This document shows positions 43,589 to 54,500 of a DNA stretch of 64,000 bases, one piece after another. Below the pieces are notes generated by a model, which was not told the origin of the DNA, searched no databases, and saw only the letters and a list, made by a program, of their open reading frames with translations. The DNA comes from Pedobacter sp. PACM 27299 (GTDB lineage: Bacteria > Bacteroidota > Bacteroidia > Sphingobacteriales > Sphingobacteriaceae): the NCBI RefSeq assembly GCF_001412655.1, contig NZ_CP012996.1, forward strand, positions 62,001 to 126,000. The letters run 5' to 3'. The position numbers and the translations under genes are program-made. Position 1 is the stretch's first letter. Each line of letters opens with the position of its first letter.

Positions 43589-46500
43589 GTGAACATCCGT
43601 GACCTGATAAATACCTATAAAACAGACGAACGCATTGTCGCATTGGCAAAAGCCCTAAACGCGGGCAAAGGTAATAAACTTCAACTAAAAGGTTTAGTTG
43701 GTTCTGCCGATGCAACGATAGCCATTGCTATTTATTTTCTGCTGCATAAGCCCATGTTATTTGTCCTTCCTGATCGGGAAGAGGCTTCTTATTTCATGGC
43801 CGATCTGGAGAGTATCCTTGATAAAGAGGTGTTACTTTTCCCATCTTCCTTCCGTAAACCCTTTGAATTCACCCAGGTAGACACAGCAAATGTGCTGGCC
43901 AGGGCAGAAGTCCTCAATGAGCTGAATCACCATTCAGAATATGGCAAAATTGTGGTGACGTATCCAGAGGCATTGGCTGAAAAAGTGATCAATAGGAGTG
44001 TGCTGGAGAAAAATACGCTTGAAATTGCCGTTCAGACGAAACTAGGCATTGATTTTATTAATGAATTCCTGATTGATTACGATTTTGAGCGTACAGAATT
44101 CGTTTATGAGCCCGGACAATTCTCCATTCGTGGTGGGATAGTAGATATTTTCTCTTTCTCTCATGATTTACCTTACCGAATTGAGTTTTTTGGTGATGTG
44201 ATCGAGAGTATACGGACCTTTGAGATTGAAAGTCAGCTGTCTGTAGAAGATGTAAAGACTTTTACCATCATCCCAAATGTGCAGTCCAAATACCTGACAG
44301 AAAGCAATATCAATCTGTTGGATTATATAGAAAAAGACACTTTACTTTGGTTTAAAGACGTAGAGTTTAGCCTGGACATCATTAAAGGCGGTTATAAGAA
44401 AGCAAAAGAACTCTGGCTGGCTTTACCGGCGAAAGAGAAATCGGAGAACCAGGATTGGATCGACCCTAAATTTGCTTTCACTGATGAGAAAATGATGGCC
44501 GATATGGTGCATGATTTCTCCTTGATTGAGTTTGGCAAGCAGTTTTTCTATAAAACGGAGCATGTGATCTCCTTTGAGACCAAACCACAGCCTTCCTTCA
44601 ATAAAGATTTCAATCTACTCATTCACAATTTAAAAGAAAATGAGAAGCAGGGGATCCACAATTATATTTTCAGTTCTTCTCCGAAGCAAACCGAGCGTTT
44701 GTATGCGATTTTAGAAGACATTGATAAAACAGCAAAGTTTACACCGGTTAATATTCCATTACGGGAAGGTTTCTTAGATCCACACCAGAATGTGGCCTTT
44801 TATACCGACCATCAGATCTTTGACCGTTTTTATAAATACAAGCTAAAAAGAGGCTACCAGCGGAGTCAGGCGATTACTTTGAAAGAATTAAGAGACCTGA
44901 AGCCTGGAGATTTTGTGACTCATATTGACCATGGTATTGGAAAATATGCCGGTCTGGAAAAAGTAGAGGTGAGCGGCAAGACACAGGAGATGATTCGCCT
45001 GGTTTATGCCGATAACGACTTGCTGTATGTAAATATCAACTCCCTAAACCGGATTGCTAAATACAGCGGGAAGGATGGAACAGCTCCGAAAATGAATAAA
45101 CTGGGCACAGAGGCCTGGGATAAGCTAAAAAAGAATACTAAAAAAAAAGTTAAAGACATTGCCAGGGATCTGATTAAGCTGTATGCTTTGAGGAAAACCC
45201 AGGTAGGGACTGCATTTGCTCCTGATGGCTATCTGGAAACAGAACTGGAAGCTTCCTTCATTTATGAGGATACCCCAGATCAGGAGAAGGCTACCCTGGA
45301 TGTTAAAAAAGACATGGAGGCACCACATCCGATGGACCGTCTGATTTGTGGTGATGTGGGTTTCGGCAAGACCGAAATCGCGATCCGAGCTGCTTTTAAA
45401 GCTGTTGCCAATGGGAAACAGGCCGCGGTACTCGTACCAACCACCATTCTGGCATTGCAGCATTTCAAAACGTTTTCTGCCCGTCTGAAGGATTTCCCTT
45501 GTACGGTAGATTATATCAACCGTTTCAAAACGAACAAGCAGATCAAGGAAACCCTGGCTAAACTAGCGGAGGGAAAAGTAGACATCGTAATTGGCACCCA
45601 CAGGCTCTTGAGTAAAGATGTCAAATTCAAGGATCTGGGCATCATGATCATTGATGAGGAGCAGAAATTTGGGGTAACCTCCAAAGAAAAGTTAAGGGTA
45701 TTGAGGGCAAACGTAGATACGCTGACCTTAACCGCCACACCGATTCCGAGGACTTTACATTTCTCGCTGATGGGGGCAAGGGATCTTTCGATCATGAGTA
45801 CGCCACCACCAAACCGTCAGGCGGTGAATACAGAATTACATGTTTTCAATGATAAATTGATTCAGGAAGCCATTCAATTTGAGCTGGATAGGGGTGGACA
45901 AGTATTTTTTATCCATAACCGGGTAAATGACTTACCACAATTGGGTGGTATGATACAGGGAATGGTTCCTAAAGCAAGGATAGGAATTGCACACGGACAG
46001 CTGGACGGCGATGCACTCGAAGATGTAATGCTTGATTTTATCAATGGTGAAAAAGATGTATTGGTAGCCACCACAATTATTGAGGCTGGTCTCGACATTC
46101 CAAATGCGAATACCATCATCATCAACCATGCGCACATGTTCGGTTTAAGTGATTTACACCAGATGCGCGGCAGGGTAGGACGCTCCAACAAAAAGGCATT
46201 TTGCTACTTGTTAAGTCCGCCCTTATCTACGCTGACTTCTGAAGCCAGAAAAAGACTGAGTGCCATAGAAGAGTTTTCTGATCTGGGCAGTGGTTTCAAC
46301 ATCGCCATGCGGGATTTAGACATCCGTGGCAGTGGAAACTTACTAGGAGCAGAGCAGAGTGGTTTCATCGCTGAAATTGGCTTTGAAATGTACCATAAGA
46401 TCTTAGATGAGGCCATTCAGGAGCTAAAAGGCGATGAGTTCAAGGATTTATTTAAGAATGAGCCTGCACGTCCTTTCGTGACCTACACACAGATAGATAC

Positions 46501-46930
46501 CGATCTGGATATGTTTATTCCAGATGATTACGTAACGAATATTACCGAAAGATATAACCTGTATACGGAGCTTTCCAAGCTGGAAAATGAAACACAGCTG
46601 AAAGCTTTTGAAACTGCTTTAAAAGACCGTTTTGGGCCTGTTCCGAAGCCTGTAAAAACGATGCTGAACGTATTGCGCTTACAATGGGTGGCCAAACAAC
46701 TGGCTTTTGAAAAGCTGAGCTTTAAAAAAGGGGTCTTGCGCGGTTACTTCATCGCTGATAAGCAATCTGCTTTCTTTGATTCAACAATGTTCAATCAGAT
46801 CCTGCATTTTGCACAGATGCACCCGAGGATCTGTAATTTAAAAGAAGTGAAAAACTCTTTACGGATTGCTTTTGAAGGCTTGAAATCAGTAGATGAAGCG
46901 GTAGAAATGCTAAATATGGTGGCTAATTAA
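43589..46930 (+). CDS. mfd: Transcription-repair coupling factor Mfd
   Basis: The 1113-residue protein has the full Mfd plan: UvrB-like N-terminal domains (about residues 25-330, with QFSIRGGIVDIFSF) and an RNA-polymerase-interacting CarD-like domain (about 435-500, GDFVTHIDHGIGKYAGLEKV). A RecG-like motor has Walker A GDVGFGKTE (about 587-595), DEEQKFGV (about 689-696) and TATPIPRTL. A C-terminal TRCF domain closes it. It removes stalled polymerase and recruits UvrA. The start is GTG 43589; no in-frame ATG lies nearby. It probably shares a transcript with the DUF3820 gene 12 bp downstream. Confidence 0.97.
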   Translation: MNIRDLINTYKTDERIVALAKALNAGKGNKLQLKGLVGSADATIAIAIYFLLHKPMLFVLPDREEASYFMADLESILDKEVLLFPSSFRKPFEFTQVDTANVLARAEVLNELNHHSEYGKIVVTYPEALAEKVINRSVLEKNTLEIAVQTKLGIDFINEFLIDYDFERTEFVYEPGQFSIRGGIVDIFSFSHDLPYRIEFFGDVIESIRTFEIESQLSVEDVKTFTIIPNVQSKYLTESNINLLDYIEKDTLLWFKDVEFSLDIIKGGYKKAKELWLALPAKEKSENQDWIDPKFAFTDEKMMADMVHDFSLIEFGKQFFYKTEHVISFETKPQPSFNKDFNLLIHNLKENEKQGIHNYIFSSSPKQTERLYAILEDIDKTAKFTPVNIPLREGFLDPHQNVAFYTDHQIFDRFYKYKLKRGYQRSQAITLKELRDLKPGDFVTHIDHGIGKYAGLEKVEVSGKTQEMIRLVYADNDLLYVNINSLNRIAKYSGKDGTAPKMNKLGTEAWDKLKKNTKKKVKDIARDLIKLYALRKTQVGTAFAPDGYLETELEASFIYEDTPDQEKATLDVKKDMEAPHPMDRLICGDVGFGKTEIAIRAAFKAVANGKQAAVLVPTTILALQHFKTFSARLKDFPCTVDYINRFKTNKQIKETLAKLAEGKVDIVIGTHRLLSKDVKFKDLGIMIIDEEQKFGVTSKEKLRVLRANVDTLTLTATPIPRTLHFSLMGARDLSIMSTPPPNRQAVNTELHVFNDKLIQEAIQFELDRGGQVFFIHNRVNDLPQLGGMIQGMVPKARIGIAHGQLDGDALEDVMLDFINGEKDVLVATTIIEAGLDIPNANTIIINHAHMFGLSDLHQMRGRVGRSNKKAFCYLLSPPLSTLTSEARKRLSAIEEFSDLGSGFNIAMRDLDIRGSGNLLGAEQSGFIAEIGFEMYHKILDEAIQELKGDEFKDLFKNEPARPFVTYTQIDTDLDMFIPDDYVTNITERYNLYTELSKLENETQLKAFETALKDRFGPVPKPVKTMLNVLRLQWVAKQLAFEKLSFKKGVLRGYFIADKQSAFFDSTMFNQILHFAQMHPRICNLKEVKNSLRIAFEGLKSVDEAVEMLNMVAN

Positions 46931-46942
46931 CCTAAGAAATCT

Positions 46943-47155
46943 ATGAATCCGCAATTATTAAACGATCTGGTCACGATGAAAATGCCTTATGGGAAGTATC
47001 AGGGAAAGACCATGTGTGACCTTCCGGAATATTACCTGGTCTGGTACCACAATAAAGGTTTCCCTGCGGGAAAACTAGGGGAGATGATGGCCACTTTATA
47101 TGAGATTAAATTGAACGGTTTAGAGTACTTATTACAGCCTTTGAAGAAAAGATAA
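46943..47155 (+). CDS. DUF3820-family small protein
   Basis: The 70-residue protein matches the DUF3820 pattern MPYGKYQGKTMCDLPEYYLV followed by WYHNKGFPAGKLGEMM. The family is sometimes called putative quorum-sensing-regulated virulence factor, but the role is unclear. It starts 12 bp after mfd, suggesting co-transcription. A convergent terminator lies about 60 bp further on. Confidence 0.88.
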   Translation: MNPQLLNDLVTMKMPYGKYQGKTMCDLPEYYLVWYHNKGFPAGKLGEMMATLYEIKLNGLEYLLQPLKKR

Positions 47156-47217
47156 CCAAATAGCTGCCTTCGAAGAGAAAGTCGCTTAAAACCGATTATT
47201 CTTGCTCAAAAAGACAT

Positions 47218-47251
47218 AAAAAAAGCTGCAGATCTCTCTGCAGCTTTTTTT
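47218..47251. terminator. Shared bidirectional terminator between DUF3820 and the Sus-like locus
   Basis: AGCTGCAGA (47224-47232) pairs with TCTGCAGCT (47237-47245) around a TCTC loop. A-rich and T-rich flanks on both sides allow termination of both convergent transcripts. Confidence 0.93.
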
Positions 47252-47268
47252 ATGGGAATTTATTTGTT

Positions 47269-48585
47269 TTACTTGATCAATGTACCGTAGAAGAAGGACG
47301 TATTGTCATTTACGTTGTACAAGCCTCCGTAAGTTGGTCCTGAACCGGGATTTGTTACCCAGTCTACCTTGAATTTATTATTTCTAAAGTAGTCGGTAAC
47401 TGCGATTACCCCTGGCCCAGCGGTACCAGCATTTCCGTCCTGAGAAAGGAAAGTAAAAGTATAAATGCCATTTGCATCTCTTGCCACCGTAAATGTAATA
47501 GTTGCCAATAAAGTAGAATTGGATGTATTACGATACGTATAGATCAGCGACAATGTATTGTCGGTATTGAATTTTGTCGAAACTTTATCCAGAACCCTAC
47601 TGCCTATTGCAAACAGACCTGTTTTTGCTGCAGTAAATTTGGTATTAAAGTCAGCAGATAAGCCTGCTGCTACTGTGGCAGAATTATATTCAATCTGAGA
47701 ATAGTCCTTTAATGGTCCAAATAAGGCCTTTAAATCCAGCACCGGGAGTAAGGAATTCAGCACATTACTGCGTGTTCCGTTTACATTCACATAATACTGC
47801 TTGCTGCTTGCATCATAAAACAATTCTTTAATTGTAGTCGTCAGATAGGTTAATGGTGTACTTAAAGTCAGGCTATTGAGTCCAAAGGCGAATGTCGCAT
47901 TGCTCACTTTACTTGCTCCATTTTCATCGATATAGCTCAGTGTAAGCTTTTTAGCGGTCGCATCAATCCCTACAGCCACCTTTATACTTCCAGAAACCAG
48001 GTATGGGAATTTATTTACGGCTTGGAAAGCAGTATTGGCATCCATCATAGTTTTGATCCCTTCGGTACCATAGGCAGTTGCTTCCGCAGCTGTTACTTTT
48101 ACCATGTCCATTAGATTTCCATTTACGATACCTCTCATTTTTAGCGTATCTCCACTCATTCCGTCGAAAGCAAATTCAAAATCTGAGGTTAACCCTTTAC
48201 CATTTGTACCACCACTAATGCTTCCATTTGGATCCGCAGGGAGATGGATGTAGTTATAGGTATCAAACATCAAAGTTGGAAACTGCAATGCTTTCAAGCG
48301 GTAAGTACTTTCCTGAAAAGTAACTGCTGTAGTCGTATTAAAGTCTGACAGCATTTTCACTTTACCTTCTTTGTCAAATTTGAAATAAAAGGAAAAACCT
48401 TTCCCCAATTTAGGGTAAATCGTAGCTTTCCAGCCATTTTCAGCGGATAAAAGCTGTGCCTGATGTTCTACAAGCGCTGCTGCTACTCTTTGATCAGGGT
48501 CATCCAGTATTGGATCTTCGTCCTTCTTACATCCGGTAATAAACCCTGCGGACAGTAGAACTATATAGAATAAGAATTTTTTCAT
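47269..48585 (-). CDS. DUF4302-family lipoprotein, last gene of the Sus-like locus
   Basis: The 438-residue protein has a lipoprotein signal (GFITGC, Cys near residue 19). Its N-terminal two-thirds match the DUF4302 pattern (AENGWKATIYPKLGKGFSFY, about residues 53-72). The last 130 residues (from about 307: AAKTGLFAIGSRVLDK, DANGIYTFTFLSQDGN, TSFFYGTLIK) are clearly similar to the C-terminus of the neighbouring zinc metallohydrolase. It is probably a surface-exposed partner of the SusC/SusD transporter. It follows the metallohydrolase gene by 24 bp. Confidence 0.8.
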   Translation of the reverse strand: MKKFLFYIVLLSAGFITGCKKDEDPILDDPDQRVAAALVEHQAQLLSAENGWKATIYPKLGKGFSFYFKFDKEGKVKMLSDFNTTTAVTFQESTYRLKALQFPTLMFDTYNYIHLPADPNGSISGGTNGKGLTSDFEFAFDGMSGDTLKMRGIVNGNLMDMVKVTAAEATAYGTEGIKTMMDANTAFQAVNKFPYLVSGSIKVAVGIDATAKKLTLSYIDENGASKVSNATFAFGLNSLTLSTPLTYLTTTIKELFYDASSKQYYVNVNGTRSNVLNSLLPVLDLKALFGPLKDYSQIEYNSATVAAGLSADFNTKFTAAKTGLFAIGSRVLDKVSTKFNTDNTLSLIYTYRNTSNSTLLATITFTVARDANGIYTFTFLSQDGNAGTAGPGVIAVTDYFRNNKFKVDWVTNPGSGPTYGGLYNVNDNTSFFYGTLIK

Positions 48586-48609
48586 ATCAGTATTTTTATT
48601 GATCAGCTA

Positions 48610-49998
48610 TTAATATTTAATTACACCTAAAGTCCCAAAAAAGGAACTATTGGTATCTGATGTTTTGAACCATTGACCGTATTCCAAAAGATTGGCATCA
48701 TAACGGTAATTCATCCCGAAGCTTCCGGTGGTCATGTAGTTGGTTAAGGCTACAATACCAGGAGCAATCGTAGTTCCATTACCATCTCTTCTCAGGTAGG
48801 ATAAGGTCATATTGCGGTTGGCATCATACGTTGCTTTGTAGACAAAATGCGCCGCGAAGGCAGTAGTTCCGCTCGTATAATTGACGCGCAATACCAATTC
48901 CCCTGCTTTCGGGTAAAAGAAAACAACAAAATTGTTCAAAACCCTACTTGATAACCCTGCCAAGCCAGTTTTTGCGGCTGCCCAGGTAGTCATGAAAGTA
49001 GCAGACATTCCAGGATTATTATCGGGATCTACACTTAATGAAGTAAACTGACGCGCATTCCCAAAGATGGTAGCCAGATTTACCGGTGCATTCTCTGACA
49101 GTGCATAATTGGTGCGATTTCTCAGTTTCGCAAAATCAATTCCATAAGATTGCTTAAAATAAGTGATGACACTTTCTTCTTTCTTGCGGATAAATGCCTG
49201 TGCAGTTGCATTAGGAATTTCTCTCTGGATGATGAAAGGAGGGTTTGCAGGATCAGGAATAGAGTCTATTTTTGGCAATACAATACTGTTCACTTTGGCA
49301 TCATAAGCTGCCTTTCCCTCTGTCAACATGATAGAAGTCATCTCTGCATAATCTTCTCCAGGAGCAGCCTGAGCATACTGACTAATGTAACCAGCGGCAT
49401 TTGCATTGGCTAAAGTGGTGTTATTCCAATCTGCAGTATATCCTCCTGGTGTAATTTTCTCAAACTCTTTCGCATAACTGATGGTCTGGTTTAAGATGTG
49501 GGTAAACTCATGGTGAATGGTTTTCAACACGGGTTTAATGATATTTCTATCGGTCTTTACAAAGTTATTGATATTGAACAAAGTAACCCTGTTGCCACCT
49601 TCAGCCTCACCAAGTGTTACCGTACCACCAGCATTGTATTGTAAACTCCCTACTAAAAGGTATTGGCGGGGTGCAAATTGCTTGATAAAACCTAATCCGG
49701 CTTCTGCGGTATACACATCAATCCATCCTGCTTTCACAATTTCCATCACTGGCTGTACTTTTTCCGCTCTTGGCGGCACCAGGGTTTTAGATAAATCCAG
49801 TTCTGATCCATCCCAACGGTACTTCACATCGATATTGAAAGGCTTAGTGAAGTTTTCTGCAAGCCAGCTATCTAATGGGCCATTTACCCAGGTATCTCCA
49901 CCTAAACCGACAATTTCCCGGTTGAGGTTCTCTGATTTCTTACAAGAAGCCAGGGTTAACATCAGCCCGGCAGTCAATAATATATTTAATTTCTTCAT
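48610..49998 (-). CDS. Sus-associated zinc-metallohydrolase lipoprotein
   Basis: The 462-residue lipoprotein (signal ends LTLASC) carries a gluzincin-type zinc motif HHEFTHIL near residues 161-168. Another possible ligand Glu lies in GEDYAEMTS about 55 residues on. It fits the family of substrate-import-associated zinc metallohydrolases found beside SusC/SusD pairs. Residues about 330-462 form a separate domain shared with the DUF4302 lipoprotein downstream (AAKTGLAGLSSRVLNN, SSFFGTL). It probably cuts a peptide or other substrate at the cell surface before import. It lies between susD and the DUF4302 gene. Confidence 0.8.
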   Translation of the reverse strand: MKKLNILLTAGLMLTLASCKKSENLNREIVGLGGDTWVNGPLDSWLAENFTKPFNIDVKYRWDGSELDLSKTLVPPRAEKVQPVMEIVKAGWIDVYTAEAGLGFIKQFAPRQYLLVGSLQYNAGGTVTLGEAEGGNRVTLFNINNFVKTDRNIIKPVLKTIHHEFTHILNQTISYAKEFEKITPGGYTADWNNTTLANANAAGYISQYAQAAPGEDYAEMTSIMLTEGKAAYDAKVNSIVLPKIDSIPDPANPPFIIQREIPNATAQAFIRKKEESVITYFKQSYGIDFAKLRNRTNYALSENAPVNLATIFGNARQFTSLSVDPDNNPGMSATFMTTWAAAKTGLAGLSSRVLNNFVVFFYPKAGELVLRVNYTSGTTAFAAHFVYKATYDANRNMTLSYLRRDGNGTTIAPGIVALTNYMTTGSFGMNYRYDANLLEYGQWFKTSDTNSSFFGTLGVIKY

Positions 49999-50016
49999 TA
50001 CAAACAGGTTAAAAGA

Positions 50017-51462
50017 TTAACGTGGATTCAATTCCACACCGGACAAGGATACTTCTGGAGGTAACTGGCAAAGTCTTCTAGGATCATTTGCCGGTAATAC
50101 CCTAACGGTACCATCCAGGTCAATATGAGTAACTGGGATATTTAAGCGTTTAATATCCAGCCATCTCATTCCTTCATGAACAAATTCAGCAGCTTTAAAG
50201 TCTAATACTGCTTTTAAATATGCCTGTTGCGGATCTGAGATTGTCGCGATGTAAAAGTTCTTAATTTTCGCATCGGTTAAGTCATGTGTTGCAGGAACAT
50301 AACCGTTTACCCTTACACTAATTAGCGTGTTGAGATCTGCCAGGGCAGCGGTATAGTTACCTTTCATCACATTGGCTTCTGCTCTGTTCATCAGCACTTC
50401 TTCAGTTGTCAATAGTGGCACCATTGCATAATAAGTACCCGTAGTTGCGTTGATGGTCGTTCTAACGAAATGCGCATAAAACTTATTTACAAAATAAAAA
50501 GTACTGGAAGTTGAATACTTCTTAAAGGCAGAAAAGTTGACACCTACCGGAGCCGTCAGGTTATTTAACTTTACCTGAGGCATAGAATACCTTGTATTGT
50601 AATAGTTATTGGCAATTCTTGAAACCGTTTCACCAAGTAATAAATTTCCTGGATTAGTACCTGCAGTATAATTAATTCTGGTTTCCGATACGTCTAAATT
50701 CGCATAAGCAAACCAAGGTCGTACATTGGAAGCGAATTCATTAGAAGGGAAGGTTTCATTTGCTTCAGAAATTACTTTATCATATTCTCTTTTGTTCAAA
50801 TAAAAGCGGGAAGCAAATGCATGAGCTGCCTTTTTAGTGAAATGGTAAGCAGGAGCAGCATAGTTATCAACGATTAATGGAAGACCTTCTGTCAGGTCTT
50901 TCTCAATCTGTTCGTATACATAAGCCACTGTTTTGCGCTCGTAATTCTTCAATACTACCGTTTCTGGTTCCGTTACATAAGGGATACCAGGATCAACCGC
51001 AGCAGTTGCCGGATCGTAAGCTTTTGAATAATAAGTAACGAGCATAAAGTGCGCATATGCTCTGGCTACCAATGCTTCTCCTTTTTGCGCCTTGTAAGAT
51101 TCAGGATTTGTGGCTTTATTACAAGCGTCTAATGCTTGATTTGCAGCTGCGATGGCTGTATAGCAGGCACCCCAGTAATAATTCGGTGAATCCTGAGAGA
51201 TATCTTCCGGATCTTTCCAGAAATAACCACCGATATTGATGTTATTGACCGCACCAGCAATACTATTGTCGATTACATTATCAGACATAGACTCGCTCCA
51301 AAGGAAAAGATTAGCTCTTGGATAGGCAGTAACCAATAATTCTGAAACTTTTTCCGGCGTATTTAACTTAGTACGCTGATCTGGCACTTGCTCCAGGTAT
51401 TTTTTACATCCGGTGAAAAGAAAGATCACCGCAAGAATAAAGTATATATTATATTTTTTCAT
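50017..51462 (-). CDS. SusD/RagB-family nutrient-binding lipoprotein
   Basis: The 481-residue lipoprotein (lipobox FLFTGC) has the SusD fold markers: KGEALVARAYAHFMLVTYYS (about residues 130-149), LLTTEEVLMNRAEANVMKGN near 340-360 and the closing EFVHEGMRWLDIKRL near 440. SusD proteins cap the SusC barrel and hold the substrate. It begins 40 bp after susC and ends 18 bp before the metallohydrolase gene, all in one operon. Confidence 0.93.
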   Translation of the reverse strand: MKKYNIYFILAVIFLFTGCKKYLEQVPDQRTKLNTPEKVSELLVTAYPRANLFLWSESMSDNVIDNSIAGAVNNINIGGYFWKDPEDISQDSPNYYWGACYTAIAAANQALDACNKATNPESYKAQKGEALVARAYAHFMLVTYYSKAYDPATAAVDPGIPYVTEPETVVLKNYERKTVAYVYEQIEKDLTEGLPLIVDNYAAPAYHFTKKAAHAFASRFYLNKREYDKVISEANETFPSNEFASNVRPWFAYANLDVSETRINYTAGTNPGNLLLGETVSRIANNYYNTRYSMPQVKLNNLTAPVGVNFSAFKKYSTSSTFYFVNKFYAHFVRTTINATTGTYYAMVPLLTTEEVLMNRAEANVMKGNYTAALADLNTLISVRVNGYVPATHDLTDAKIKNFYIATISDPQQAYLKAVLDFKAAEFVHEGMRWLDIKRLNIPVTHIDLDGTVRVLPANDPRRLCQLPPEVSLSGVELNPR

Positions 51463-51502
51463 TGGAATATAATTTAAATTTTTAGGTTATTAAATGATCC
51501 TG

Positions 51503-54500
51503 TTAAATGCCCACTTTTAGAGATAGCGTGATCTGCTTAGGAATCGGCATTGCCACCCCACCAGAACTAAAGAATTCCGGATCCTGACCTTTCAATTTCT
51601 TATCCGCATAGATCAACCATAGGTTATTTCCCACCAATGACAGCGACAAATTATTCCCACCAATCGATTTAATCCACTTTGCAGGGAGGTTGTAAGCCAA
51701 TGAAACGCTTTTTAAACGTACAAATGAGCCATCAGCAACGCGATCTGTAGAGTAGTTGTAAGCGGTGTAAGGATATTTTCCATTTAAGGCATTTTGCAAC
51801 AGGTAATCTGCAACAGAAGGGACATTTGTTGCATTTTGATCCAATGGCAATGACCATCTGTTTAAGAATTCTTTAGGCAAAGCATCATCGTCAGAATATC
51901 TGGCCTGGAATGCATTGTTCAGACGGATTTTATTGCCTGCCTGATAAGATACAAATACGTTTAAAGTGAAATCTTTGTAGCTGAAATTGTTCATTAAACC
52001 ACCGGTAATGGTTGGATCTACGGAACCTTCATATTTCAGGAAACCACTATTAGAACTTTGCACATAAACACTATTGCTGACTTCCCCATCTTCGTTTACA
52101 AATGTTGGCACTCCAACTTTGTCTAAAGCCTGGAAATCGATAGAATACAAACCTCTTACCGCTCCACCTAGCTTAGGACCGCCTTCAGGAACGATTAAGT
52201 CATAGATCCGCGGTGTACTTTTCAGGTTTACAATTTTGTTGGTGTTGTAACCAAATGTAAAGTTCGTTTTCCAGCTGAAGTCATTTCTTCTCAAAATCGG
52301 ACCACCTAAAGTAACCTCGAAACCTGATGAATTCATGTCTGCATAGTTGGCCAGTTTAGTGGTTTGTCCACCGATACCAGAAGTTCTGATTGCAGAAATC
52401 AGATCAAATCCTTTACGGTTATAATAATCTACACTTAGGTTAATTTTGCTATCAAATAATCCAATATCAAAACCAATGTTGGCTTCATATTGCTTTTCCC
52501 AGGTTAATTCTGAGTTTTCCAAGTCGTCAATAACGATCCTTGGTTCTACTTCAGAAAGCACCGGACGACGTGTAGAACTGTTTTGGAACACTACAGATGA
52601 ATTTGTGGCACTTCCCATACTCGCAGTTAGTCCGTAACCACCTCTAAGTTTCAGATAAGAGATCTGACTTACATTCTTCATGAAGTCTTCTTGATCAATG
52701 TTCCATGCCGCACTTGTAGTCCAGGTTGGCAGCCATCTCGCTACTGCAGATTCTCCCAATCTGTTAGAACCGTCATAACGAGCGGTTGCACTGAATACAT
52801 ATTTGCCACTATAAGAATACGTTCCATTCAAAAAGAAGGAAGCATATCTATCATACAACTCATTCATCCCGTAGTAGTTGAAGTTTCCTTCCAAGGTTTG
52901 TTTGATGATGCGATAGTCGATAAATGGCACACCACCTTTGTCATATTGGTAACCGTAACCATTGCTAAAGCTGTTTTTACGGTCTGTAAATTTGATTTCC
53001 TGTCCGGCTAATGCGCTGAACAAATGTTTGTGGTTGATTTCTTTTTTCCAATCCAACTGATTTCTAACGTAGAAATTTAGCAAATTGTCATCATTTCTGT
53101 TGTAAAAACCACCCTGCGGCAATACGATTTGCTTATCAATATCTTCCGGGTGACTAGGGTCTTTATACAAAAAGTCGTTTTTATTTCTGATGGTATTTGT
53201 TGGCGCATAGCGATAGGCATTGGCCATGTTTGAATATTCAGTTACACGGTGTTCTCTGGTTGTTTTCACATAACGCAGTGCTCCTAATGACTTAAAATTC
53301 AGATTTTCTGTAATTTTGATACCCAGTTCAGCCTGTAACTTCATGTCTAGCATGTCCAGTTTAATCTTGTTATTTTCCTGCTCCTGAATGATGTTAAAGG
53401 GTGCATAGTTTTTTGGGAAAAAGTCTAATTCACCATTTTCATCATAAGCAGTTAAGGCTCTACTTGTATTTAAAGCATAACTGAAAGGGTTGATGTCAAA
53501 TGAACGGGTATATTTTCCTTCTACTACGTTGCTCGTACGGCCCAACGTTCCTGGTGCATCCTGCTGTCTCAAGGAACCTGTAGCGATTACACCAAGGGAA
53601 ACACGGTCTGAAAGTTTATAGTCGTTACGTACATTCATGGTGTAACGCTTCACTTTATCAGCAATAGACCAGCCATTGTCATTATAAAAACCGGTAGAGA
53701 AATAACTTCTTGCTTTTTCTGTACCCGAAGAGATACTTACCGTATGCTCCTGAACTAATGAATTTTTGAACAAAAGATCAAACCAATCCGTATTGGTATT
53801 GACAAATCTACCCAGATAGTTAGCACGATCTTGCGTCGTATTGTTCAAGCCAAACTCACCTGATGTTTTGTCATATCCTTTAATCAACTTCCACATTTTA
53901 GTGTATACTCCACCATCTGCATTATTGGCGATACTGATGCCCAGACCTCCCTTGCGGGCGATTTCCGAATACACAGACATCTGATCTGCAGAATTCATGA
54001 TGTTATAAGTATCATAAGTAGGCTTTAGGAAGGTAGAGAAGTTTCCAGTATAAGAAACGACAGTTTTCCCGATACGCCCTTTTTTAGTCGTGATCACTAC
54101 CACACCATTCATCGCTCTTGCCCCATATAAAGCGGTTGCAGAAGCATCTTTCAGGATGTTAAAGCTTTCAATATCATCTGCGTTAATTCCTGCAAGAGAA
54201 GAACCAATCAGTGTAGAAGCATCACCGCTTGACAGCTGATCGTTGGAGATGTTGACCACATCTTCCAATACCACTCCATCCACTACAAATAGCGGTTTAT
54301 TCTCTCCAGAGATCGATGTTGCCCCACGAACACGAATTTTTGGTGCGGCACCAAATGTTCCGGAAACGTTCTGAACGGATACACCGGCCACTTTACCTTC
54401 CAGCATTCTGGTTACATCAATTACCCCGTCCTGTTTTACATCAGTTCCACTGATACTGGTTGCCGAACCCGTAAATAATTTCTTATTAATAGTCTGATAC

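Noticed and set aside
45125-45463. Minus-strand frame within mfd
   Set aside because: It is antisense to the conserved Mfd motor domain and has no features of its own.
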